From Methanolobus vulcani (GTDB lineage: Archaea > Halobacteriota > Methanosarcinia > Methanosarcinales > Methanosarcinaceae): a DNA stretch of 64,000 nucleotides. The first letter of the stretch is position 1. Every line of letters begins with the position of its first letter. The notes under the pieces are model-generated. The model did not search any database. It was not told the origin of the DNA and saw nothing but the letters and a program-made list of their open reading frames with translations. Of this stretch, positions 1 to 7,743 are shown piece by piece. A program made the translations under genes and the position numbers. The DNA lies in contig NZ_VIAQ01000012.1 in assembly GCF_006546655.1 (NCBI RefSeq), positions 248,001 through 312,000 on the forward strand, given 5' to 3'.

Positions 1-1
1 C

Positions 2-208
2 AGAAAAGATTATTTATATATTGGACTTATGTGGCTCTGCCTGACTGTTGCTTTTGAGTTTCTTTTCGGTCATTACATTGCAGGTCACACATGGGAACAT
101 CTTCTTGCAGATTATAATGTGTTTAAGGGAAGAATATGGATTCTTGTGTTAATAATTACAGCAACAGCGCCATCAATTTCCTATTGGATGATAAAACATA
201 GGTCATGA
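2..208 (+). CDS. C-terminal part of a small integral membrane protein
   Basis: Open reading frame entering from the left edge and ending in TGA; 68 codons are visible. The fragment has two hydrophobic segments (about residues 5-19 and 44-57) separated by a polar loop with GHYIAGHTW and a short RIW motif, and it ends in KHRS. The hydrophobic pattern and Trp-rich boundaries are those of a small multi-pass membrane protein. I do not recognise the family with certainty, so no function is assigned. A hairpin that could end transcription follows directly. Confidence 0.6.
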   Translation, partial: RKDYLYIGLMWLCLTVAFEFLFGHYIAGHTWEHLLADYNVFKGRIWILVLIITATAPSISYWMIKHRS

Positions 209-220
209 TTTTTACCATAC

Positions 221-253
221 AAAATGGCATTCCATTTTTTGATTTTTTATCCA
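221..253 (+). terminator. Hairpin with T-rich tail after the partial membrane protein gene
   Basis: A perfect 7-bp stem (AAAATGG, loop CATT, CCATTTT at 221-238) is followed by two runs of T. It starts 13 bases after the stop codon of the partial membrane protein gene. The form resembles an intrinsic terminator; archaea mostly need only the T-run. Confidence 0.45.
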
Positions 254-833
254 AACAAGACGTATCTATAGATTTGTCTTGCTTGTTTGCCAATTTTCAA
301 AAACTCGAACTTTTGATTCTCCGCTTTCGCCATAAAAGAAATATTCTGCATAATAGAAGAGTAGATAGATAGTGGTTTATGTTAGAATAATGAAAAGGGG
401 AATGCCTTTTAGGATGCAATAATTGAGTAAGCTGTAAGTAGGATATAAAGAGCAAGATAGACCTAAAACTAAACACATTATTCTTTTCAATGTACTATTG
501 TTTTTAATTATATCCGACATTCCTGGAGTCATCCATAAACCACTCAAGAACAAATGAAGTTAATTAAAAGTATGAACACTGAAAAATCAGTGTTCAGGGG
601 GACAACAGGCAAAAACGGGTGATAACGAAAAAGGCATGCTGCCGCCAAGTAGCATACCTTAACTACTTCGTTTTGCGTTGTTGATGTTTATTATTACACA
701 CACTATTACTTAACTGTTTTGAAATAAATTAACGCTGTTTACGTTTGGAATGAACAAATTAACGGTGTTAATAAGAAAAAATGAATGGTACATGATTCAG
801 GAAAACACCAAATAAAGGAATACAACCATAATA
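239..833. other. Gene-poor stretch with two hairpins and a near-direct repeat
   Basis: No convincing gene is seen. A perfect 10-bp inverted repeat lies at 573-596, and a second, imperfect one (8 of 9 pairs) at 632-640/651-659; on the minus-strand RNA the mismatch of the second becomes a G-U pair. Two copies of AAATTAACGSTGTT occur near 726 and 755. The region could be a decayed mobile element, an untranslated leader or a small-RNA locus; nothing here decides between them. Confidence 0.4.
573..596. repeat. Perfect 10-bp inverted repeat with AAAA loop
   Basis: TGAACACTGA and its exact reverse complement are separated by four A. It is followed by five G rather than by T, so it does not look like a terminator. 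It stands alone in a gene-poor stretch and might be a structured RNA element or the footprint of an insertion. Confidence 0.5.
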
Positions 834-998
834 ATGGAAGAGTTAGGACCGAAGAAAACAATAAGGAAAAAGCAGAATATGATACCGAAAATACAAAAGA
901 CTTCAGAGTATACTCATTTTGCGGCTATGTCTACGAGTAGTAGACGACACATGGGAGGAGAAAAAGGTATTCATGAAGCCAGAGTTGCGACCAAATAA
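834..998 (+). CDS. Possible small basic protein (54 aa), unknown
   Basis: ATG to TAA, 55 codons including the stop. The product is rich in Lys, Arg and His (a KKTIRKKQ stretch near the N-terminus and SSRRH in the middle) and has no hydrophobic segment. The stop codon is followed after four bases by an ATG that opens the next reading frame, which would suit translational coupling. No good Shine-Dalgarno sequence precedes the ATG, and an internal ATG at 879 has AAGGA upstream. The gene is uncertain; it could be chance reading in an AT-rich gap. Confidence 0.3.
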   Translation: MEELGPKKTIRKKQNMIPKIQKTSEYTHFAAMSTSSRRHMGGEKGIHEARVATK

Positions 999-1059
999 TT
1001 GAATGCGAAATATCAGATATAACAATATATTAGACTGCAAAAACAACAGGAAACAGAAA

Positions 1060-1410
1060 ATGATAACAAATGACTTTGCTCTTGAATCATATCCGGAATC
1101 TAAAGTACCTTCACAACAACCAATTCTTATATTCAACCTCGAGGATCGCACAGCCCACCTGATTTACGAAAAAATAAGCCAGCCTTTGTATCGTAATGAA
1201 CTTTCTGAAAGAGGAGTTCATTACCTCGAATCCTATATCCCCAGAAAATCAAATCTCGAAAATTTCCCGCAGTTCTACGAAACTTACATTCGTCCTCTTG
1301 CAAATCTATTTATTCATCCGGAAGATGAGAAAAGCTATTACATAAAGAATAATCGCAGGTTCGTGGAGATAATTCATCCAATCATTGAACATGGATTACC
1401 CAGGTATTAG
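1060..1410 (+). CDS. Hypothetical protein, unknown family
   Basis: A 116-residue product if read from the ATG at 1060, which has AGGA eight bases upstream. The frame is open from an ATG at 1003, adding 19 AT-rich codons (135 aa). The protein is soluble and mixed in charge, with NLEDRTAHLIYEKISQPLY near the start and many aromatic residues towards the C-terminus (FYETYIRPL, YYIKNNRRFVEIIHPII). I do not recognise it. It lies just downstream of a possible 54-aa gene and upstream of tRNA-Thr, a typical site for islands, but no integrase is visible. Confidence 0.45.
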   Translation: MITNDFALESYPESKVPSQQPILIFNLEDRTAHLIYEKISQPLYRNELSERGVHYLESYIPRKSNLENFPQFYETYIRPLANLFIHPEDEKSYYIKNNRRFVEIIHPIIEHGLPRY

Positions 1411-1535
1411 GTGATTACATAGGTGCCCATAACCCTTGTAAAGAAACACAATCAAGTGATTTGTATCCTGAAATTGTATTGAGGAACATTATTAAAGGAA
1501 ATGCATGTAGTTAGGCTCTGAACCATATTATAAAG

Positions 1536-1607
1536 AGCCTCGGGTGGGATTTGAACCCACGGCCTCGTCCTTACCAAGGACGCGCTATACCCCTAAGCCA
1601 CCGAGGC
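1536..1607 (-). tRNA. tRNA-Thr (anticodon GGT)
   Basis: Read on the minus strand this is a 72-base cloverleaf with no intron: acceptor GCCTCGG pairing with CCGAGGC, a D-arm, anticodon stem CGTCC/GGACG around the loop TTGGTAA (anticodon GGT), and T-arm GTGGG/CCCAC with loop TTCAAAT. The discriminator base is T, as usual for archaeal threonine tRNA. CCA is not encoded. Confidence 0.95.
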
Positions 1608-1682
1608 ACAGAATAAGTATTGGGGTGCTCTCCCCTAATATACAGAATCAATTAATAAGCTTTCGGTTGGAAGAGAGGTTAT

Positions 1683-2189
1683 TTATAAGCACCAGCGTGC
1701 ATCAACAGGGAATTTCTCATTGATCCACATCAACACACCACTGTGATGGACAATGCGATAAGAACGCGAGAGTAATTTTTGCGCTCCGAACAGAGGCTCA
1801 TCCTCAATAATCTCAATATTTTCAAAATCCCTGCGAGTCTCAATATCGTGGTCACGCAAAATCCTGCCAATTGGAATGTCAGCTTTCATCATGTCAGAGC
1901 GTACACCCTCTGGCATATTTTCAATAGCTGACAGAGAGCGGGCAAACACATATGGAACATCACCGGCGGTAAGGGTCACCACACGCTCATTGATATCCGC
2001 ACCCACACTTACATCGAACAGTTCAGCCATTTGCTTATCCGCAGGAATAATGTGCTGATACTCAGTAATAACAGCAGTAGGGTGTTTGGTCATGATCTCC
2101 AGCAGGAAAGTAACCGAACCATCGGTTCCTGCACAGACCCTCAGACAGGTTGGAATATCAAAGCTCTTCAGTTTTTCGAGAAAGTCCAT
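1683..2189 (-). CDS. Chorismate pyruvate-lyase-like protein (DUF98 family)
   Basis: A 168-residue soluble protein with the layout of the DUF98/UbiC-like family: an N-terminal TDGSVTFLLEIM segment, a central PIGRILRDHDIE motif and a C-terminal EDEPLFGAQKLLSRSYRI region. Characterised relatives convert chorismate to 4-hydroxybenzoate and pyruvate. In methanogens 4-hydroxybenzoate is a precursor of the arylamine part of methanopterin, so a role in tetrahydromethanopterin synthesis is a reasonable inference. The neighbouring genes also serve cofactors. Confidence 0.7.
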   Translation of the reverse strand: MDFLEKLKSFDIPTCLRVCAGTDGSVTFLLEIMTKHPTAVITEYQHIIPADKQMAELFDVSVGADINERVVTLTAGDVPYVFARSLSAIENMPEGVRSDMMKADIPIGRILRDHDIETRRDFENIEIIEDEPLFGAQKLLSRSYRIVHHSGVLMWINEKFPVDARWCL

Positions 2190-2228
2190 ACTAACGGCCC
2201 CGGGAACTTAAAGAAAAAAAGAAGAAAA

Positions 2229-2540
2229 TTACTTGGAAACTTCCTTCTTTGCCTGCTTCAGGCGCTCCTTAGCAGTATAGCCTGTAGCTGCGTAAAGGAA
2301 ATCCCTGAAACGCTTATTAGAATCAAGAATAAGCTCATCATCTGTCATGGAAGTGTCAGATTCAGTATCTACAGCAAGTTTTTTACCCTCTATCCATACC
2401 GTAACTTTGGAAAGAACACCATACGAAGTAATGAACTTACCATCTTCTTCTTTGATTTCACTTGGGAAAGCCTCTTTTAAGCATTCATGAATCCTATCCG
2501 TATCGGGTTTAAAACCACGCTTTAACTTGTATTCCTGCAT
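2229..2540 (-). CDS. DUF5611-like small conserved protein
   Basis: 103 residues from the ATG at 2540, preceded by GGTTGAT; a longer frame to 2618 has no better start. The protein begins MQEYKLKRGFKP, has a central ITSYGVLSKVTVWIEGKKLAVDTE beta-rich stretch, and ends with a Lys-rich helix (TAKERLKQAKKEVSK). It looks like a methanogen-specific conserved family with no known function; I think DUF5611 but am not certain. It is soluble and cytoplasmic. Confidence 0.6.
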   Translation of the reverse strand: MQEYKLKRGFKPDTDRIHECLKEAFPSEIKEEDGKFITSYGVLSKVTVWIEGKKLAVDTESDTSMTDDELILDSNKRFRDFLYAATGYTAKERLKQAKKEVSK

Positions 2541-2684
2541 TTCAATCAACCCTATATAACATTCTCCAAATGAATAAATGTACCGGTTTGCATATATAAA
2601 AAGCAACCTGAGACACATATTAAATAATATAAAAATGAGCTTTAAAAGATTCTGAAAAATCCCCTTAACTCTCCAATTCTACTA

Positions 2685-3380
2685 CTATCTGGTTAGCACC
2701 AGTTTCCCCCTGTCACCTACAAGTCTTACCTGAGGAACCTTTTCAAGAACCATATTTCCAAGTTGTTTTAATTCATTCCATGAAGGTGTTGGTGTTTCAT
2801 GACCCATGAAAGGCAAGTCAAAATCAGGATTGCTCATAAACTGGTAGAGCATCACTTCAGAAGCACCCTCAAGGTCTGGCAATATGCGAGGCATGGTTTC
2901 AGCATTCACATATTCCGGAATAACACGTATCCACACCCTGAGCCATTTCTGCTTTGCAATGGCCATGGATTCACTCAGGAGTTTCAGGTATTTCTGTGTC
3001 CTTTCTTCAGACATTCCTGTAACTTCCATAACTGCTTTTACATCATCACCCGGTGCTTTGATCTCAAGTACAAATCCATAAACAAATGGAAGAGCTTTTT
3101 CAAGTACATCGGGCTTCATACCATTGGATTTCAGGATGACTTGTTTTTCCATCTCATGCAAGCCCTCAATTAAAGGAAGCAGATCTTTCTGCAGGGTTGG
3201 CTCTGCACCTCCAAGGTATACGTTCTCAGTTGTAGACTTACTGGCATAATCCAATACTTCATCCAGAGTCCATTCTTTTACAGGCTGATGTATATGAACG
3301 CAATAAGGACATTTCATATTACATCCGCCAAACTCAACCCTTATCTGTCCTTTTGCATCTGATAGATCAATTAATCTCAT
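2685..3380 (-). CDS. Radical SAM protein, NrdG/PflA-activase-like
   Basis: 231 residues with the radical SAM cluster motif C-x3-C-x2-C (CNMKCPYC, about residues 20-27), followed by the GGAEP-type SAM-binding segment near residue 58. It is a compact single-domain enzyme without extra cysteine clusters, like activating enzymes of the pyruvate formate-lyase or anaerobic ribonucleotide reductase type. The start has GGAGC seven bases upstream. Neighbours are a methanogen-specific unknown and, further on, methanogenesis marker 2 and NifB. The substrate is unknown; a cofactor or protein-modifying role is only inference. Confidence 0.75.
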   Translation of the reverse strand: MRLIDLSDAKGQIRVEFGGCNMKCPYCVHIHQPVKEWTLDEVLDYASKSTTENVYLGGAEPTLQKDLLPLIEGLHEMEKQVILKSNGMKPDVLEKALPFVYGFVLEIKAPGDDVKAVMEVTGMSEERTQKYLKLLSESMAIAKQKWLRVWIRVIPEYVNAETMPRILPDLEGASEVMLYQFMSNPDFDLPFMGHETPTPSWNELKQLGNMVLEKVPQVRLVGDRGKLVLTR

Positions 3381-3550
3381 TCATAAGCTCCTTCACTCAA
3401 TATCAATATTGAAATAATCATCACTATCTATATTTTTAGAACTAACAGTATTAATAGTTAGACCCCATAAATTCGGTATTACCCTGAAACTGACAAAGCG
3501 ATTATTATTTATGTGTATCACACTATCAAAGCAGAAAGACGGTGATCATA

Positions 3551-3847
3551 TTGACAAGGAAACTTACTCTTGAAGATCTTGAAAGATCAAAAACAAAGAA
3601 GGAAAACAAACCGGAAGAACAGGATCTTACAGACCTCTATGACCTTATCATACCACCTGGAACTCCTTCATACATTATCTATGACCTTGTAGAAGAGTTC
3701 GACCTCGAACCCGTTGAAAGAAAGATCAATGTAAAGATCGTAGATACTGATGAAAGGGAACTAATTGCCCTTAGAGGAACACTGGAAGTAGTACAGGCTG
3801 CTGAGAAGTTCCTGCATGAAGAACTCCAGGCATGGATTGAGAGTTAA
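3551..3847 (+). CDS. Conserved hypothetical protein, about 98 aa
   Basis: The start chosen is TTG at 3551, which sits five bases after GGTGA, the ribosome-binding pattern of many genes here; GTG at 3542 overlaps that site. The N-terminus is charged (MTRKLTLEDLERSKTKKENK). It is followed by a compact domain with LIIPPGTPSYIIYDLVEEFDLEPVERK and a C-terminal helix. It has no membrane segment or cysteines. The family is not recognised with certainty. It faces the methanogenesis marker 2 gene, each with its own hairpin. Confidence 0.65.
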   Translation: MTRKLTLEDLERSKTKKENKPEEQDLTDLYDLIIPPGTPSYIIYDLVEEFDLEPVERKINVKIVDTDERELIALRGTLEVVQAAEKFLHEELQAWIES

Positions 3848-3884
3848 GTAAAGTAGAGTGCTCTTACCATTAACAAATATACAT

Positions 3885-3904
3885 AACCAGAATTGGATCT
3901 GGTT
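3885..3904 (+). terminator. Hairpin after the 98-aa conserved gene
   Basis: AACCAGA, loop ATTGGA, TCTGGTT form a perfect 7-bp stem 38 bases after the plus-strand stop codon. A TTTT run follows at 3911. It probably ends the plus-strand transcript in this convergent gap. Confidence 0.4.
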
Positions 3905-3936
3905 AAACTGTTTTCCAAAATAAGGTTCAGGAACAA

Positions 3937-3953
3937 GACAGCATTTTGCTGTC
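3937..3953 (-). terminator. Hairpin after methanogenesis marker 2 gene
   Basis: GACAGC and GCTGTC around a five-base loop lie 3-20 bases beyond the minus-strand stop codon. The stem is short and the downstream T-run is weak, but the place fits a 3' end. Confidence 0.4.
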
Positions 3954-3956
3954 CAT

Positions 3957-4928
3957 TCATATTCCTGTTATTCCGCTTTCCTTAAAGTCAAATACTACAG
4001 CTTTGCCATTGTCATTATAAATATCAATTACCTGGCTGTCGTTAATCTCACCGACTACAGCAGCCTTTATACCTGCATTTTCAAAAACCTTAACACACTC
4101 ATCTGCGTGCTCGGCCTTTGCAGTAACAACATAACCAGTTGCAGGATATATCTTAAGCCACTGTTCAAAATCGAGACCTTCAGGGCATGGAATCTTGCTA
4201 AGATCAACAGAAGCTCCTACCCTGCTAACCTCACAGAGCATACCAAGTGTGCCAATTGTACCTGGGTTGCTTATGTCTTTTCCAGCAGTTACCAGTTTCT
4301 TTTCCCCGATTTCCTGCATAACCATGAAACGTTCACGCACGACATCAGCATCCTTAAAAGATGTGGTATCCCAGCTATATGGCGAGTTCTTCCCAACACG
4401 ACCATCCATGTCATAGGCAACAATCACAACATCTCCAGACTGGGCAGTGTCACTCCTGATTACACAATCCTTCTTTGCAATTCCGATTATGGCAACTGCA
4501 AGAGAATTGTATGGAGTGTCGGGATGCATATGACCTCCGACCATTGGAACTCCGAACTTACTGATACCATCGCGGATTCCTTTCATGATATCTTCTGTGG
4601 ATTCAAGATCACTGGAAGCCATCACATTTACCATTGCAAGAGGGCGACCTCCCATTGCAGAAATATCATTCACGTTGACAACAACAGAAGTATAACCAGT
4701 CCACCATGGACTCTTGTTGACGATCCTGCCCCATATGGCATCGGCTGCAAACAGAATTACATCATCGCTACCAATATCGATGATAGCCGCATCATCACCA
4801 AAGTCATCTATGACCTCACCATATTCAGACCTGACAGTCTCAAATATACTTACGATATCTGCTATCGGTTTTTTTCTGGTGACGCCTTCAAAGTTTCTTA
4901 AATTTACCGCAAGCTCTTCGATATTCAA
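3957..4928 (-). CDS. Methanogenesis marker protein 2 (AIR synthase-related)
   Basis: About 323 residues with the AIR synthase/PurM-HypE-SelD fold: an N-terminal DDFGDDAAIID metal/ATP motif, NVNDISAMGGRPLAM, then VGGHMHPDT and a C-terminal SNPGTIGTLGML region. This is the profile of methanogenesis marker protein 2, found almost only in methanogens; the substrate is unknown. I start it at the TTG at 4928, five bases after GGTG. The frame stays open to 5018, but that would overlap nifB. It lies 76 bases downstream of nifB and could share its transcript. Confidence 0.85.
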   Translation of the reverse strand: MNIEELAVNLRNFEGVTRKKPIADIVSIFETVRSEYGEVIDDFGDDAAIIDIGSDDVILFAADAIWGRIVNKSPWWTGYTSVVVNVNDISAMGGRPLAMVNVMASSDLESTEDIMKGIRDGISKFGVPMVGGHMHPDTPYNSLAVAIIGIAKKDCVIRSDTAQSGDVVIVAYDMDGRVGKNSPYSWDTTSFKDADVVRERFMVMQEIGEKKLVTAGKDISNPGTIGTLGMLCEVSRVGASVDLSKIPCPEGLDFEQWLKIYPATGYVVTAKAEHADECVKVFENAGIKAAVVGEINDSQVIDIYNDNGKAVVFDFKESGITGI

Positions 4929-5004
4929 AAAAACACCTGCATAATTAATAGAATTAATAGAATAAAATGACGAAATAATATGAAAAGGTTTCAGTGAAAA
5001 GGAC

Positions 5005-5940
5005 TTACTCCTTTCCACATGAATGCTTCTTTTTCATATCAACCTTAATAATGTTCCTGCGTTCTTCACTCATCTGTGACATGTCCTGTCCGATAAGTCC
5101 GTATGCATCAGACCTGCACTGGCGGCAGTGTCTCATCTGCTGGACATATGGTTCACACTGGTTCTGAATAGCCTTACACTCTGCGGGCGTAGGTGCTGTC
5201 CTGTCAGCAAACTTTGCCTGGCAGATAAGTGGCATCACATTCATAATAAAGACACCAAGTTCATTGATCTTCTTTGCAAGCTCAATTATGTGCTCGTCAT
5301 TGATACCTGGAACCAGCACAGTATTGATCTTTACCACAAGACCTGCTTCCACAGCCATCTTGATACCTTCTAGCTGTTTCTTCACCATAAGTTCGCCAGC
5401 TTCGAGACCGCGGTAAACCTTTCCCTTATAAGTTGCATGACTGATCATCTGTGCCTCTATTTCAGGATCAATGGCATTCATGGTCACTGTCAAAGTGTTG
5501 ACTCCAACCCTAAGAAGCTCAGGCATCTTATCAGGAAGATTCAGCCCGTTAGTACTCAGACATAGAGTTACATCAGGGAATTCGTTCTTGATAAGTTCAA
5601 ATGTCTCAAATGTCTCATCGTTAGCCAGTGGATCTCCGGGTCCTGCAATACCAACTACCTTGATAAAAGGATAAGCTTCCAGTACCTGCTTTGTCTTCTC
5701 AAGTGCAGCCTGTGGACTCAGAACTTCGCTGGTAACACCAGGTCTGCTCTCATTCACGCAGTCAAACTTACGATCACAATAATTACACTGAATATTGCAT
5801 TTCGGAGCTACTGCAAGGTGGATTCTTCCGAACTTGTGCTGGGCTTCTTTGGAATAACATGGATGCTGTGATATCACTCTCTTGACATCTTCATCCTTGT
5901 TTATTTCTATTTCACAAACGTCTGCTTTTTCATTTTCCAT
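5005..5940 (-). CDS. nifB: NifB, radical SAM FeMo-cofactor precursor synthase
   Basis: 311 residues matching NifB: N-terminal HPCYSKEAQHKFGRIHL, the radical SAM motif CNIQCNYC plus the following CDRKFDCVNESRPG, GIAGPGDPLAN, and the C-terminal CRQCRSDAYG ligand motif. There is no fused NifX-like domain, as usual for archaeal NifB. The enzyme builds the 8Fe-9S-C NifB-co from 4Fe-4S clusters. No nifHDKEN genes are in this window, so nitrogen fixation is possible but not shown. GGAG stands seven bases before the ATG. Confidence 0.92.
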   Translation of the reverse strand: MENEKADVCEIEINKDEDVKRVISQHPCYSKEAQHKFGRIHLAVAPKCNIQCNYCDRKFDCVNESRPGVTSEVLSPQAALEKTKQVLEAYPFIKVVGIAGPGDPLANDETFETFELIKNEFPDVTLCLSTNGLNLPDKMPELLRVGVNTLTVTMNAIDPEIEAQMISHATYKGKVYRGLEAGELMVKKQLEGIKMAVEAGLVVKINTVLVPGINDEHIIELAKKINELGVFIMNVMPLICQAKFADRTAPTPAECKAIQNQCEPYVQQMRHCRQCRSDAYGLIGQDMSQMSEERRNIIKVDMKKKHSCGKE

Positions 5941-6095
5941 TATATAGCTCCTATAGCTCTATGCAGCTCCAATAAACACGGCTCAATTTAAGGGAAACTA
6001 ATAGATATACTTTTGCGTAAACTTATGACAAATTTACATAAACAAAAGTACTCCGCATACTCCTTATATATCCTTATAATTCCTCAGATAATACT

Positions 6096-6440
6096 TCAAA
6101 TGGTACTTATTTCACACCACTTACCATTGCCTTCCCACATCCTGACTGAAAGTGGAAAATCAAGCCTTGAAGAAAGCTTTGCATGCACATGTTCGCACAG
6201 GTTCTCAACACTTGGAAATTCCAGTATGTCATTGAGAAGTACATGATCGTACTCCTTAAGAACTTCTTTTATGACCTTCTTGATCTCATAGAAATCCATG
6301 ACCATACCGGTCTCTTTCTTTTCGCCTTCAATTACAATTTCTGTTTTGTAAGTGTGTCCGTGAACGATGCCACATGTCTCATGCCCTGGCAAATAGTGGG
6401 CACTATCAATATAATCAACAATTCCAAGTCTCATTTTCAT
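6096..6440 (-). CDS. queD: QueD, 6-carboxytetrahydropterin synthase
   Basis: 114 residues from the ATG that overlaps the queE stop by one base (TAATG). The zinc-binding histidines (SAHYLPGH and VHGHTY) and the Cys of CGIVHGH match the 6-pyruvoyltetrahydropterin synthase family. QueD converts dihydroneopterin triphosphate to 6-carboxytetrahydropterin, the first committed step to preQ0. In archaea preQ0 goes to archaeosine at position 15 of tRNA. Last gene of the queC-DUF366-queE-queD run. Confidence 0.92.
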   Translation of the reverse strand: MKMRLGIVDYIDSAHYLPGHETCGIVHGHTYKTEIVIEGEKKETGMVMDFYEIKKVIKEVLKEYDHVLLNDILEFPSVENLCEHVHAKLSSRLDFPLSVRMWEGNGKWCEISTI

Positions 6441-7156
6441 TATAAACAACCCCACATCTTATGTGTCTGAGGTATTATTCGTGTATCAATATCATTAAGG
6501 AAAGATTCCTGCAATTTTAGCAAAAAACCGGGTTTTGGCTGCATTTCTTTCTGTGTTACAGGTTGCAGTATCAAACTGGAAATATAACCGGAGATAGCTC
6601 CCACAACACCTTCAATGTCATCTGCAGATGTGTCCTTTGTTACAACTATCTTACAGAAACAATCCCTGTCCTTTGTCACCTTTAGAGCCCGGAAGCACTC
6701 AATTGTGCTTTCAAGATGCAGTTCAGGATCTTCAAGCAACTCAGATGACAGCAGTTTCACATCACCTGAAACATAGGATATTTTATCCTTCACCTTTTTA
6801 GCCATACGAGGAAGTGTCATATTTGACTCTAGGTACAGTGGAGCTTCAGTTTCAAGCAAATCGATAAAATCCGCATTCATTAGTGGTTCTCCACCTGTTA
6901 GAGATACGGAGTGCAAACCTGAGTAAGAATTGACCATTTCACTGACCTTTTCAGGACTCAATGGATTTTCAAGTTCCAGAAACTCATTAGAACCAGGCTC
7001 AGCTTCAAATTTGCAGACTTTTGTAGCTTCAACAGGAGTGTCGCAATAGTTGCATTTCAGGTTGCATCCGGTAAATCGGACAAAAGCCTGCCTGCATCCA
7101 ACATACGGACCTTCACCCTGCACTGAACAGAACAGTTCACTAAGAGATGTCTGCAT
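6440..7156 (-). CDS. queE: QueE, 7-carboxy-7-deazaguanine synthase
   Basis: 238 residues. The N-terminal LFCSVQGEGPYVG and the radical SAM motif CNLKCNYCDTP mark the QueE family, followed by SLTGGEPLMN. The enzyme rearranges 6-carboxytetrahydropterin to 7-carboxy-7-deazaguanine, using SAM and Mg2+. Its ATG overlaps the stop of the DUF366 gene by one base, and its own stop overlaps queD, so the genes are translationally coupled. Confidence 0.93.
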   Translation of the reverse strand: MQTSLSELFCSVQGEGPYVGCRQAFVRFTGCNLKCNYCDTPVEATKVCKFEAEPGSNEFLELENPLSPEKVSEMVNSYSGLHSVSLTGGEPLMNADFIDLLETEAPLYLESNMTLPRMAKKVKDKISYVSGDVKLLSSELLEDPELHLESTIECFRALKVTKDRDCFCKIVVTKDTSADDIEGVVGAISGYISSLILQPVTQKEMQPKPGFLLKLQESFLNDIDTRIIPQTHKMWGCL

Positions 7157-7713
7157 CAGATCACATCCAGTGGTCTGGATTTCCTGAGATCCTTCTCAAT
7201 ATCAATGAATTCATTGTAATATCGTTTTGCAATTTTTTCCATTACGCCTGCAACATCATTGCTTCCAAGTCCAAGGTCTTCAAAACTTCCATAGAAATCA
7301 TGGACAACATTAATTCCAAAATGGATTTTCTGAGAGACAGCTGATGTGCTTGCGATGGATACAGTCAGCTTTTTGCCATCTACAAAAAGATCATCGCCCT
7401 GCCTTACAATATCATTGCGATATTCTGAAAGAATTTCTTTGACTATTGCAGTGAACAGGCGCTGTCTTGCATATATAAGTTTCAGATCGGTTGAATCAAA
7501 GTGCTCGATGATAAAATGAACCATATCAGTGGAGAATATCATGTCTCCCTGTTTCTTATCCTCAAGGTCTATCATGTGCTCTATTTTAACATCACAGCCA
7601 CCTCTGAAAGCTATGATCGAATCTTCCTGGATGTCTGCAAGATTATAAGCCCAGAGAGAAGAAATCTGGCTTCCGTCATAATCCGTTTTTTCATCAAGAA
7701 TTAACCATTCCAT
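7156..7713 (-). CDS. DUF366 family protein in the preQ0 operon
   Basis: About 185 residues; MEWLILDEKTDYDGSQISSLWAYNL and the later FRGGCDVKIEHMIDLED are typical of the DUF366 family. The function is unknown. It sits inside queC-x-queE-queD with a one-base overlap to queE, which ties it to 7-deazaguanine synthesis or use. An in-frame GTG nine bases upstream is an alternative start. It contains a single Cys and no membrane segment. Confidence 0.75.
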   Translation of the reverse strand: MEWLILDEKTDYDGSQISSLWAYNLADIQEDSIIAFRGGCDVKIEHMIDLEDKKQGDMIFSTDMVHFIIEHFDSTDLKLIYARQRLFTAIVKEILSEYRNDIVRQGDDLFVDGKKLTVSIASTSAVSQKIHFGINVVHDFYGSFEDLGLGSNDVAGVMEKIAKRYYNEFIDIEKDLRKSRPLDVI

Positions 7714-7743
7714 AAATAACACAACACCACAAAGTCACAGTTT

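Noticed and set aside
377-532. Minus-strand reading frame of 51 codons in the left gap
   Set aside because: Hydrophobic and open, but without a ribosome site, with poor composition and no recognisable family; probably chance in AT-rich DNA or a very old fragment.
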